A stretch of 64,000 bases of DNA from Ditylenchus dipsaci (lineage: Eukaryota > Nematoda > Chromadorea > Rhabditida > Anguinidae), in NCBI GenBank assembly GCA_004194705.1, contig SADC01000383.1:1-64000 (forward strand), given 5' to 3'. Made by a program: the position numbers and the translations under genes. Under the pieces are notes generated by a model. The model did no database searches. It was not told the DNA's origin and was given only the letters and a program-made list of their open reading frames with translations. Shown one piece after another: positions 35,740 through 47,812 of this stretch. How positions within the stretch are numbered: position 1 is the first letter of the stretch; every line of letters starts with the position of its first letter.

Positions 35740-38700
35740 CCTAAAACCAACAAATATACTGACATAATTTTTATGAGCAATCACCAAATACATCATAAAA
35801 CACACAACTACAGTGATAAGACTTATTTGTAAAACAAGTATGGATGAAAATAAACACAGGTAACCAGTCTTATATTACGACTTGTTTATTACTTCAACAT
35901 GGTATGATAATCCACTACCAAATATTTAGCAAAATATATAAGTTCTGTTTGTCTTAATCGAAAAATCAAGCAGTTTCTTGAAATTTCGCCCCCAAATAAA
36001 TTTCTGAGGACACATAAAAACCGTGGGAAGGTAAAAATTGTTGCTTTGCAAAAACACAAAAATTCTTAAAAATTGGCTAAAATAGCAATACATAGCAAAA
36101 TAAACAGAAAAAAACAAAAAACTGAGCTTTGAGAATGGGTGGAATAAGCGAAGCCATATAAACTGATTTTCGATTAGCCAAAAGGAAGTTAACAACAAAG
36201 GTCAGCTGTATTAGTCATTTACACACATGTATTCACTACGACTTCCAGGTGCTTCTTTTGGTCTGGATGAATCTTTAATGTTTTTTTATATTTCAAAAGA
36301 TAATAATTTTTATGGATAAAAGCAAAGCAAAAAAAAATTGAGAAAAAATAAAAAGTTTCTATCTGAAATTGCAGAAAACACAGCCATTAAAAAATAGTGT
36401 ATTCAAGGCCAATCTGTTGTCAATGAACATTTTTCCTATCCGTTTGTTTTTTTAGCAAGATAAAATCAAAAAGTTTCAATGGATTTTAATTTGCAGCAAA
36501 AAACAGCGAAAAACAATTAAACAAAAAATATAAGATCAAATAAAAATGTACGTGTATTCTTCTAGTAGGAGTCAAACCTGAGATTTCTAATAGGCCGACT
36601 TATCAGAAGCATGGTGAGGAAATTTTGTAAGGATTTTTTTTTACTTTTTTTTTGGTAGCAGAAGTATGTTGTTGTTGATCATTCCTCATTTCAGATAATT
36701 CATCGTGAAATGGAGAATATTGGGAAATCTTCAAGTGAACAACTTGGAGCCACAAAAGACAAAATGTACCAATACCGCAAATCGGCACTATTCTTGTTGG
36801 TACCCCCCAAATCATAGGATTTTTTTTTTAATTTTTAAGCTATTTTTTGAATTTTTTTGAACTGAAAATCATTATTAATGCTTTTTCTCATGGTATGTTT
36901 GTAAACGCTAACATTTTATTTCATTTTTCTAAATCTTTTTTTCCTGGACACTGTCTAGTTGTAAAAAGCAAATTCTTAGATTGAAGCCATTTGATAAATT
37001 GGTCATCAGAAAAAGCCAAAACTTAATAAAGAAGCTTCGTATTGAATCCTTTTAACTCGTCCATGCTAAATTAACCACACCATTGTTCAATAAAAAGCAT
37101 TAATAATGATTTTCAGTTCAAAAAAGTTCAAAAAATAGCTTAAAAAATTTAAAAAAAATCCTATGATTTGGGGGGGGGAGTACCAACAAGAATAGTGCCC
37201 GCAAATCATTTATTGAAGTACCATCACCGTTTACAAGGCGAATTTACAAGGCAGCTCTTTTACTTAGAAAATGTTGAAAATATTACTTATTAAATTAACA
37301 TGCCCGTGCATTTCAAAAAAAAGGCGGGCACCAGAATTTTTTTCAAATCCTACAATTTTTCACTCAGTAGAGCTGATATTTTTAGAACTGTTTATCACGT
37401 TTACTAAACTACCGCAAGCTCTACTATTTACGCTTTTAAAATTTTCTATAAGGAAAATAAAATATTATTTAAAAAAATACAATTGTCAACCTCAAGAAGT
37501 GGCTGACAACTTAAAACTGGCAAAAAGGAAGTTTTTTTATACCAAGCCAACTAATTCGGTCAAAGACTAGACACACAAATGCACAAAACAAATAAAAATA
37601 GTCAACAAATCAACTACTACTTCCAACAAAAAACCTTTTAAATCAACTAAAAAACACTTCTGAACAGCCGTTTTAATCACTTCCAATTCATGCGCGAACG
37701 AGCAAATTAACAAAAACTTCAAGACTGTCTAAACCATGTTTTTTTAAGAACAGCCTTTAAAAAAAACAGGGTGGTGACAAGACGCAATTATAGTAATTGG
37801 TTAGAGAAAAGAAGAGGATTTTAATTAAATCCTCTTACCAATTTGCTCATCTCAAACCAATGATTTTCAAGGTATTCGCAGGAGAGGCAGTAATTATGGT
37901 CTTTTTGTGTCTGCTTAAACGCCTCTTAAAATGTTGGAAAAGGTGTTTTTTTAATTTGTTTAAAGTTAATAAATTTTAATTTTTTTTAGTTTTTAATTTT
38001 TACGACACATGCGTCCTTGAAATTTTCTGTTATGGATTTGTGTTATGCCCAGGGCTCCGAACTCAAAATTTTCAAATAAAGGACATATTTTTATAATAAA
38101 GGACATTTGGTCAAAAAGGGTCATTTTATCCGGTGCTTACTGGGTATTAAGTACCGAAAATAACGTTTTCGACGTAAAGTCTCGAAGATTCTAAAGATTG
38201 TGGGTCTCTTTGAATTCAGTTGAGCATCACTGAAAGATGCGAGTGCGAAAAGTGCAAATTTGATCAAACTTGAGTGCTGCATCTCACTTTTGTGGAAGTT
38301 TTTTTTATAGCAAATATGCTTCGGTTGATACTATCAAAATTGTTGTTGACTCTTACTCTTACAATTTTTTCATCAATAAGTAGGCAAAATTTGATGAAAG
38401 GTGAAATTTCGAATGTGAAAACTCATTGAGGAAAAAGTGCCAAATAAAAAACTTGTCACAGAGGAAATAAAAAGATCCAGAAAAATTACAAAGACATGCT
38501 TTTTGAAGTAGAATTGAATCAATATATTTGATTTGTGTTGGAAACAAGCAACACACACACACACAAAACAACTGTCGTTTAGGTCAAGCTAGACTTTGCT
38601 AGTTAGTTGATAAAAAAAATGACGTTTATTTTAAAGAAAAAATATCTGTAAACGGAAAAAAAGTTTGTGCCCCTCCCGTGTCATCAACTTTTGGCCCTAT

Positions 38701-41700
38701 ATGCATTTGCGCAATATGAATGCAGTCAAACCTCTTCTCAACGAAACCTCTGGGACCGCACAAGAGTGCACAAAATGAGCGCAAAAATTAAACAAAGTCA
38801 CTCATAAATTACAGTAGAAGAGATAGAACAAGCACTTTCCCCGGAGTTGAAATTTGAAGCATACCTGGTTTGGCATAGGGTTATGATCTTATATTCCGCT
38901 GCATATATTTCGCCACAGGCATTTCGCAGCAATTTGAATTCGCGCAACCTAACGAAAAATAGGCAAAAATTTCCATTAAATTCTGAATTTGCGGTGTTTC
39001 AAAAGTCATAGAATAAACATAGCTATAAACACACGCCATAAACATAGCTATGAGTGACATAGTGAAGGGCAGAGTCATAGTCATTGGCATAATTTTTGGT
39101 TTCCTCAGGGGTAGGATTTTAGTATTATTTCGGAACTGACGTTTTTTTGCAATTTCAATTCACATGATCATTTACAACCATATGCTGAAAATGACTACAG
39201 GAAGCAGAGCTACATTTTGAGTATAAGGTTGAAAATGATCATGTAAATAAACATTGCAAAAACGTCATTTCCAGGATACTACCGAAAAGTTCTGGGATAG
39301 TCCTGGAGAGGATGTCATGGAATTGGACATCGTAGAAAGTTTTTCAAATTCTACCTCCAACTTTGCGTTACCTTTTTCTATGTATGATAGCTCAAATAAA
39401 ATCCCAGAACCATGGGTACATTTTCGTATAAAAGCGTGTGACTTGTATAAAAAAAGTCAAAAAATAACAGCCAAACCAGTCAACGAAAAGCCCTCAAAAC
39501 CATCAATTTTCGAAAATCTAGCCTATTGAAGCCTGCACATAAGCTCCATTGAGTGTGAAATCCTGCGCTAATCATCTTGTTGGATATTCAAAAGTGTGAG
39601 GATCATTTTGACACCACACTTGTAAATAAAAGGTGATAAAATGAGGTTTGCACCCAGCTGTAGCCAAACCTGTGACCTAGGTCGTTTCCCACCATAAAGC
39701 TCAAATCTTTTCGCACTTTGATTTTGGCGCAATCTGCATTTGCACAACTTGAAGTTTGCGCAATTTGAACTTGCGCAGTTTGAAATCGTTCGCTGCCCGA
39801 TTTTTTTCTTTGTTCACCGCGCAAATTGCGATTATTTTTTTGCGATGTTATTTATGTCGTCGGGAAAAAACGGTGTAATTAGTTCATAAGTGGTTTTTCG
39901 AAAATTGCGGGAGCTCATACTGAAAAATGGCTATAATCAAAAGGGAAAAACTTTCTGGCTGCCTGTTCACATACTTTTCTCGCTGTCCGCCGACAATATT
40001 GAAATTTCACACACTGAACCGAGCATGGCGAACATTTTTCAAATAGGTCTTTAAATTACATCGGTAAGACCGCTTGGGTGGTTCTTGTTAGTCGATTTGA
40101 ATGAATTTCTTAAACTCCCTTGCAAACTCTGGCTTGAACCGGCTCTTGCGTTTCGGATTAGTTGGATTAGTCATTGCAGCAGCTCAAAAAGACAAATGCT
40201 AAAATAACAGAGCAAAAAGACAAAAAAGGAAAGAAGACAAATGAAAGTTTGGACAAAAAGGAGCATCGCAGGCGAAAATTTAAAAAATTCGAAGTGTTTT
40301 CTTTGATTTTTGATTCGTTATCGAACTTTTGTCTCGACAGGAAAAGTGCCGATTTCGACACCCCGTATCCCCTCTAAAATAGTCGATTCAAAACATAAAA
40401 CATATTAAAATAAAACCAGAATCGTCCACCGGTGACCAGGCTTTCAGCCTACTTCTTCAATTCTCTCGAAAAGAGGTGAACCGCAGTCTTATCTCTGATC
40501 TAACACTTGTATCTGATGCAGTTTTTCATGCTCTATCACACGATAGTTTTTTTTCACGAAATGCCTAAAATTTTGAGAAAATTACGAAACCAAGTGACAG
40601 CCATCTAAATTTTTGCTTAAACGTGCCCAACTACCGCCCTCCCCCCTGCGTACGCTCCTGACGGGGTGATTCTACTATTAGAGTAAATACGGTAAGTGTT
40701 TCAGTGAAACTGATGCTCCGAAAAACAGTACTATTGGGTTTAACCTGCCATTGCTTAAGCCTGAATGTGATAGATCACCGAAAAATGATCTAAAAAAGCC
40801 CTAAAAAGATCATATACGTTTGATTAGTTGAAGCCAAAATTTTTCAGAAAAGTTCAAATTTTTTGATAAAAAATACTAGAGATGTTTTTTGTATACTATG
40901 AAGCGTAAAAAGGTGGCCTAAGAAGTGTTTTTGAGTCACTTTTAAAAAATTAGGGTTGGGTAATTAATGGTAAATACAACAATTACCCGAAAAATTGAGG
41001 AATTATTTTTACAAACTATAATTCTGACACCGGATTACGACACCGAAAAGTAGTTTTGCATGCTGATAGACCACGCTGTGCATGAATCCAGTGTCAGAAT
41101 TATTGTTTGTATAGATGGCTCTGGAGGCTATTTCTATGCCATCTGATCTTTGCCCGCCCGTGAATTTCAGACAAAAAGGAGTGAAAAATTTGCAGTGGAA
41201 AAATTAAGAAAAATTAAATTTCGTGTTGAGATATAGTTACAAAGGTCAAAACAGTTACAGGCTGTAACTATTTTTCAAACGCAAAATTTTGTAACTATTT
41301 CTTGCAAATGTTACAAAAGCTCATCCGTGCCCCTACGGGACCTTATTTTTCAAATACACAATAAAATGTGAGGTCAATTTCAAGATTTTTAGATGCTCGA
41401 ATAAGCGGAATGAATAGAACTCGTGATATTTTAGAAAACGCAATAAACAGGTTTGCTAAATATTTTCTCTGTTCTGAGATGTATGTCTTCAATGTCGAGG
41501 GTGAAGCCGTGTTAGAGTATGAGGCCTTATTAGAGGAAATACGGTAAGTCTGTTCAATTCCAAGAAAGTAAATGTCTATAATCTTGCATAAATTGTGTCT
41601 TGTGGAATAAATACTTGAAAAACATCTAAGCTTGGAGTGACATGTTTCTATATAATTTCTACTGCTTACTATTGACCAGCACACTTTTGCTGGTGTCTCC

Positions 41701-42100
41701 TGGTAACTATAGCTGTCAATAATTGTCACGTTCTCTTAAAGTCATTTATGCAACACTTATTTTGTCCATTGCAGTAAACCATCGATTAAATTGCACCCTC
41801 GATTTAACTGACCCCTCTGTGATCCCATTCCAGTCTAAAAGTCCAAAAAATATAAGTAACTATACCTTCGTTTCAAGGCCCTTAGGGTCGTTCTCAAGGG
41901 TAGCTGTTAAACCGAGAGTTGACTGTATAGGATTTTTATTTTACGATCAAATAGTGCCTCAAACAAATTAATAAAAACTTCCAATCCTTGCATTTTTCGT
42001 GTTTTGTTTATCTGCTTTTATAAGATCTATATTTTTTGCCTCTTCATCAATATTCTTTGCATGTCTATGGTGCATCTCCACCTCCTTTCTTATATGATAC
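35740..42100. other. Intergenic between TTD14 and NAA38
   Basis: Mostly AT-rich. Visible: a palindrome at 36783-37203, an inverted repeat at 39110-39310 related to 16110-16240, GCGCAATTTGAACTT units at 39720-39835, CCGTATTT-type ends near 40680 and 41540, and a mariner-type end near 41930. A plus-strand frame at 39289-39529 (FWDSPGEDVMELDIVESF...) has protein-like composition but no recognised family. Confidence 0.4.
36783..37203. mobile_element. Palindromic element of about 420 bp
   Basis: Arms CACTATTCTTGTTGGTACC and its complement, with ATAGGATTTTTTTTT and GAACTGAAAATCATTATTAA mirrored. A poly-G run lies just inside the right end. Confidence 0.7.
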
Positions 42101-42106
42101 TGCAAT

Positions 42107-42509
42107 TTAAGCTGTTTGAGCAGTGGATTTTTTTTCTTCATCTGTTTTATTACAGTTAGCCATAACGTGGCAGATCTTCTGGATGTGTCGACTAGCTAAA
42201 CTTATTTTTGACAAAATTGTTTATGTGTTTCATGTTTAGAACACTTACCAATCATGACCATACCTACACAACGGGGAGAAGTGGATTTACCAGCAGTCCA
42301 GTACTCTTGGCTGTTCACCAGGATCAAATTGGGCTGACTGTCTGTGCAAACTAGTGTGCCTACCTAAATTTATTGTGTACTTTTACACTGGAATGTGCAC
42401 TAATTACAATAACTCGTCCATCAGTCAAGTCCACCCTCAACGTCTGGTTGATCCATTTATAGACTGCGGGTGGGCTTTTTTCCTCTGAGCATTCAGCCTC
42501 TGCTTCCAT
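42107..42509 (-). CDS. NAA38: N-alpha-acetyltransferase 38, NatC auxiliary subunit (LSMD1)
   Basis: Sm-like auxiliary subunit of the NatC N-terminal acetyltransferase (with NAA30 and NAA35). Three coding exons, 42408-42509, 42249-42363 and 42107-42195, join in frame to about 101 residues. The Sm1 motif region is WINQTLRVDLTDGRVI-VGTLVCTD, followed by NLILVNSQEYW and the Sm2-like MVMIASRHIQKI, the order and spacing expected for NAA38/LSMD1. The start is the first in-frame ATG (MEAEAECSEEK), a few bases downstream of a possible acceptor TTTTCAAG, so a 5' UTR intron is possible. The last exon begins after TTTAG and ends with a lysine-rich tail. An earlier start further 5' cannot be excluded. No indel is needed in this gene. 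Confidence 0.85.
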
Positions 42510-43403
42510 CTCCAGGCGTTTTCTTGAAAATAAAACTTTATACAAAATTATAATGTATTTTTCATATCTTTTTTGAGTTATATTGTTTCAATTGTTTAAA
42601 AACAGTCGTTTCAGGATCTAATCTGTTCGAAAAGTAGTAGCAATTATAGTTATTTGTGTGCAATTTTATATGTATGAGAGATTAATTCATTACGATTTTT
42701 ACATAAAATTTTGTAACTGTTTAAAATTCTATTGAAAGAATTCGATATTTTTGACATACTAACACACATTTTTATCATTTCAATTTATTCATTTTTTTAT
42801 TTCACAACTATTTTAATTTTACAACTTATAGTGCTATGTTGTAGCGCAGCTGAAGAGCTACAAAATCTATTTTTTAAAATTATTTTTGAAAATCTGAGTG
42901 TTGAGCTATGGCCATTAAAAAAACGCGAATTAGTATTTCCTTCTATTTCCCTAATTTCAAAAGATTATATCTGGACGATCTTACATTCGAAAAGAGCTCC
43001 TTGACATGCGAGGACATAAATTCTTATAACAGCGATAACAAAAAGTTAAAATTTAAATCAAATGACTTGTCAGCTTGTTTAAAAAAATCGCATTTACAAA
43101 AAATTTAAACAGTGCTCAAATTTTATTTGAAAATCGTAATAAATCAATCTCTGCTACATATGAAATGGCATACCATCATCACCCACTGATTAATGGTTAA
43201 ATTATTTTTTTGTCAAGTGAAATGTTGGTTAAAAAAGCAAATCAAATCCTCGGAAAATCGAAAAAATCAAATATTACTTTATCCTACCAAGGCTGGAGCT
43301 GGAAAAATGGGTACAGGCTTAGAAGTTCTGAGTCAGAACCAGCACACAGCCTGGCATGGCCGAACACACAAAAGCAGCAATCAATCCAACAAACGAATAT
43401 TTA

Positions 43404-43616
43404 TTACACTTGCTCACAATACAATTTCCTCACAATATAGACACAATATCGCGACCATACGATAATGTTTTGGGTGACGGTAATTTTGTCCCCGGTCGTG
43501 TCCAAAAGCAGCCGATTTGATTGTTTTCGAACAGGTTTCAATCCTGATGGTAGCAAACACATTTTTACAAATAATTCATAAATGATTGCAAAGAGCTCAC
43601 CAATAAACGTTGACAT
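43404..43616 (-). CDS. Possible small two-exon gene, unrecognised
   Basis: A 16-base first exon (43601-43616, encoding MSTFI plus one base) has a good GTGAGC donor. Spliced to 43404-43543 after ATCAG, it gives 51 residues containing RKQSNRLLLDTTGDKI and ending in a stop that overlaps an AATAAA hexamer (43400-43405). I do not recognise the product. The overlap of stop and polyadenylation signal and the clean phase are the only support. It lies upstream of NAA38 on the same strand, so it could instead be a chance ORF or part of a longer unseen transcript. Confidence 0.2.
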   Translation of the reverse strand: MSTFIGELFAIIYELFVKMCLLPSGLKPVRKQSNRLLLDTTGDKITVTQNIIVWSRYCVYIVRKLYCEQV

Positions 43617-43879
43617 GGTTTATTTTTGCAAGTACCCATCCTGACTGGGTGCCACCTCGACAATCAGAATTCTCAGGTATAATCGCCTAGGTACGAGCAC
43701 ATGGTTATAACCAGGTAACAGCATATAGGTACTATTTTCCAATGTAACACCATACCTTTTTAGTACTAATTTGGTACCACTAGCTGGTAAAGAAAATTTA
43801 CATCTAAATTGTTCTTGTATTTTCAGAACTTTTAGTACCGAAATGTAGCTGACATTCAGGGCTGGAAAATGATACAAAA

Positions 43880-46800
43880 ACTTTTAAAAATTTCAAACAA
43901 ATTTAGATCTGAAATTGTCTAAAAGTGCTGACGGTCAATGTAGCGAAAGGTCAAACGTCCAGTAGCAAAAAAAAGGTCAAACCTTTTTAAAAAGACGATT
44001 AACATCCCGGTTATAATAGAATAAATACGGTATCTATTACATTGTGGCTTCAGAAACTTGGATGTTTGATGATACAGTCGACTCTCGATCTAATTTACGC
44101 TCGGGTATTGACACCGTTTCAGGCTCGATGTTAGCTAAAATTCTAATAGAATCGGTCAAGATACGCCTGAGATCAGTCCGGGGCTGCACTTTCAATCAAA
44201 AGTTCATTGTAGATTTAATTTTTTTGTTGAACTTTTCGCGCTAAAAATCACCCCTGGAGCTAATCGAAAATGCTGTTTTAGTTACCTAGTCCACCTGTAA
44301 TCGTGTTTTTGTTTTGGTCTCGTAATCAACAATAAAATAAAGAAAAAATAAAAACATGTTGGTTTAATTTTGGATCAAAAAGGAGTTGAGCGTGTGTTAG
44401 TTTTCAATTTGTCTAAACTGTCCAACACACTCTATGCTTTCCACTTCCCTTAGGGTATTTCCTCGTTGATAATGCAATAAAAAATGGCTCTTATCATTTT
44501 TTGGATCGTGAACGCTTGTTTTTGTAGAACTTAAACAACAACTCTTTTTTCGATCAACTTCACTGATCCAAACACAAGGCAATAAAATTGTTTGTTTTTT
44601 GCAGAGGCCCTTTTAAATAGTACATCAAGCGAAATTTCTTAAAGACATTCCTGAAGTGCTCTATATATTTTTTAAGCTAGCTTTCTGTAGTATTTTCTCT
44701 GAAATTTTCTTTTGCTTGTAAACAATGCAATTTCGCCCCCCTTTAAGCATTCTAAATAAAGCTGAGATCGACTAAAAAAGAAAGGAAAGGCTGGTCTCTA
44801 GAAGATTTGTTTGTGGGCTTGGAGTAAAAGTCCAGTAAAAACTGTGCAGCCAAACCTCATGCCCACTATTTTTTAAAAGACGGTCGTTAAATCTAGATTC
44901 TCTTTTTGTGAAGAAAAAAATTAGATTTTAAAATAAGAATGGTAAAATTGGAATCCTCACGATACATGGGACCAGACTGTCTAAACAAAACTAGCAAAAG
45001 CCTGGAAGAGTGTACAGGGTGAACCAATAAAAGATCACTAAACTTTGTCAGGGCCGATAGGCCACTTTTAGTTATGATAAAATTGAATTTAAATAAATAA
45101 ATTAATTAAAAAAGTACAAACACATGATTTTGTAGCTTTTTCTTCTTATCAGGGAATCTCAAGTAGTGTTTTTTTTCAAAGACTTCACTGAGATTTTTTT
45201 TTGAAGATTCTTGTAGAGCACCCCGAAGTTATATATAAAGTCTGCTAATATGTCCAGGTACTTTGTAAAATTGCGTAGAACAGGTAACCCGAAGTTACCA
45301 ATAGCAGCTTTTCAAAGTGTGGATTGTGGCGGGAATTCAATAGTAGCTGCTTTTTTAATTTATTTTCTATTCGAATTATCGCCACAATCAACATTTTGAA
45401 AATCTGTGACGGGCATTTAAATTACTTGTTACTATAATTACCATATGCGTAAAAATACCCCATACAAGTTGTATAATAAAAATATTCATATAACAAGACA
45501 GACTCAAAAAATGGGCTAAAAACCATGATACCCGTATAATGGTTTTTCGGCAACGTCGGGTAGCTGGTTCTTTGCAAAGTACCTGGACATATCAGCAGCA
45601 CTTCTTTATTTAACTTCGGGCTGCTCTACAAGAATCTTCAAAAAAAAAATCTCTCAGTAAAGTCTTTGAAAAAAACATTACTTGAGATTCCCTGGTTAGC
45701 ACTATGTCCTAGCGCAATCACGAGCTACAAAACCCAATTTACAGAATGATATTTTCAAGACTTCGGATACTTTCCTGGTGGTTCAGGCCCCGCTTGGTAG
45801 TTGTGATATATGCACGTGATTAGGGCCCGATCCTGGTGGTTGGGCTACTTTCCTGGTGGTTTGGTCCCAAAATCCACCATATGCAATTTGGAGGGACTTG
45901 AAAACTTTTTAATGCTACCTCGATTTCACGTATTTGTGTTTAAGGGAGAGCTAAGATGTTGTACTTGAGGGTTCCGGAGAGCTATCTGACATGAGTCTAC
46001 AAAAAATGGCAGAAAATCGGGCTTAAAAACAATAGCTTCAGAAATAGCGTCAGATACCGATGCCAAATACTATATAGAAATGGTATTTTTTCGAAAAAAT
46101 TAGGACAAATTAATGTTCGGTTATTCTCGATTTCTTTAAAAGGCCTATCTCAATATTTATATTTTTCAAAAAAATTCATGTAAAATGGTTTGTGTGGCCC
46201 TTGATCTGCCCTAAAATAAAACGCCAAGATATAGTCAATGACCGTTTAGACTTAATGACAATTTTTTTTCAATAACTAAATGTTAATATGCCATTCGCTA
46301 GAGAATTGTCAGGACTACAGTAATAATGAAAAGTGGACTAACGAGGCCGTCAAAGTTCGGAGGTTTTTTTATTGGTTCACCCAGTAGGAACCTAGGTAGG
46401 AACGAACTTGAGGTGGGACGCTACAGAGTGGTTTAACAGTATCTAAAATTCAGCTACTGATGCAATAAAACCCCGACTCGGTCCTTCATTGATTATTCCT
46501 AGAAAGGCGAACAACCGACCTCTTTACACCAGCCATGATCCTTGGAATGAGAGTCTAAAAGTTTTCGTAGGCTAGCCTTTTCTGATTTTTTTTGGTAATT
46601 TGAGGGTTCTAGTGCAGAATCGTTGTCCAAAATATGCCTTTTCCCCTTGTTTTTTTTCGAAACACAGCTTGGTCCCCTTGTTGTTTTTTAATGTGCTCAT
46701 GGTAACTGAGGTGATTAAAATGATTATGATTAACAGGATCACCTTTATTACCATGACCACATAAAAAACAGCAGGGAACCAAGCCATTGGGACCATGGGT

Positions 46801-47800
46801 CACGATGGATTTTGATTTTCAAAAAAATCTAATGAAATCTATTAAAAAATCTATTGCTACTGCACAGTGCTGAGATCTTCTCAGATCCCAAAACATTTAA
46901 TCGATGTTCTGAAAATTTAAAATGTTAACTTCTCAAAATGACCTGAAAAGGCATAACTTTTCTTCTTTGTGGTGTCTAGTAATTAAAAAATGAACGAAAG
47001 GAGCCCATTCGAAGAAAAAACAAAATGCTTTCGAAAAGGCTTTCTACTAAAGAAATTATACAAAAAACAGTTTACTGAAAAAAAGATATGAGCAAATCAA
47101 ATCTGTACATTAAAAAAATACTGCCTGCTTTTAGCTCTTTTTACAATGAATTTTTTTGATTTATGTGTCTTAATTTCGAATAGTCCACCTATATACCGGA
47201 CACAGAGGCGTAGCCAGGAAAATTTGATGGGGGGACTAAAGACCCCATCAGATTTTTGTGGATCTCCACATTTTTCTTTCCATCAGATTTTTCTCTATAG
47301 TGTTTTTAATTTACAATGTTTTTCAAAAAATCTGACGGGGGCTTTAGCACCCTCAGCCCCCTCCCCTGCCTACGCCCCTGACCGGAAATACTCATATTTA
47401 TTAATTTACAAAACATACATTTTGCTTATTGAAGCGATTTATCTTGCAATTTATTGATTGAAATCTATACCGCCTGCGCCTAAAAAATTTATTGAAAAAA
47501 TCGAAATAAGTAATTGATCCAGCCAAAAACTACTAAGATCCCACAATGTGTGCAAGTATGCAGCCATCTTGCGGACAAGGTGACCTTGACACTTTCCTTT
47601 TTCTCACACTTAACCACGCACCACATATCTTCTTTCCAAGTGTTCCATCCCTGGATCCCATCTCTCCCTCCGGCTACTTTCTGGATGGGGGGGGGGGATA
47701 GGAAGTTGATCTCGCATAGAATTTCTTGGATTTATTGATTAGTGCAGATGTTTTAGGAAGTGTTGCTGAATGTAAATAAATATTTCTATTATTGTAAATT
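43880..47800. other. Intergenic between NAA38 and the SDR gene
   Basis: No gene. Contains a mariner-type end near 44075, the element 45016-46384, the GGTCCCCTTGTTG motif near 46670, and GGGGGACTAAAGACCCC and GACGGGGGC arms at 47225-47345. A poly-G run is at 47689-47698. Confidence 0.4.
45016..46384. mobile_element. Element with CAGGGTGAACCAATAAAA ends, nested palindrome inside
   Basis: Outer ends CAGGGTGAACCAATAAAA and TTTTTATTGGTTCACCC are inverted, with TA nearby on both sides (mariner-like). An inner palindrome at about 45130-45740 has arms with GTCCAGGTACTTTG and CAAAGTACCTGGACAT. Confidence 0.6.
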
Positions 47801-47812
47801 ATTAATATTTGA

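Noticed and set aside
37271..37570. 99-residue plus-strand frame
   Set aside because: AT-rich sequence, low complexity, no recognised family and no splice or expression evidence.
39289..39529. Possible coding exon FWDSPGEDVMELDIVESF...
   Set aside because: Composition is protein-like, but there is no clear start, no family and one end overlaps an inverted repeat; mentioned under intergenic only.
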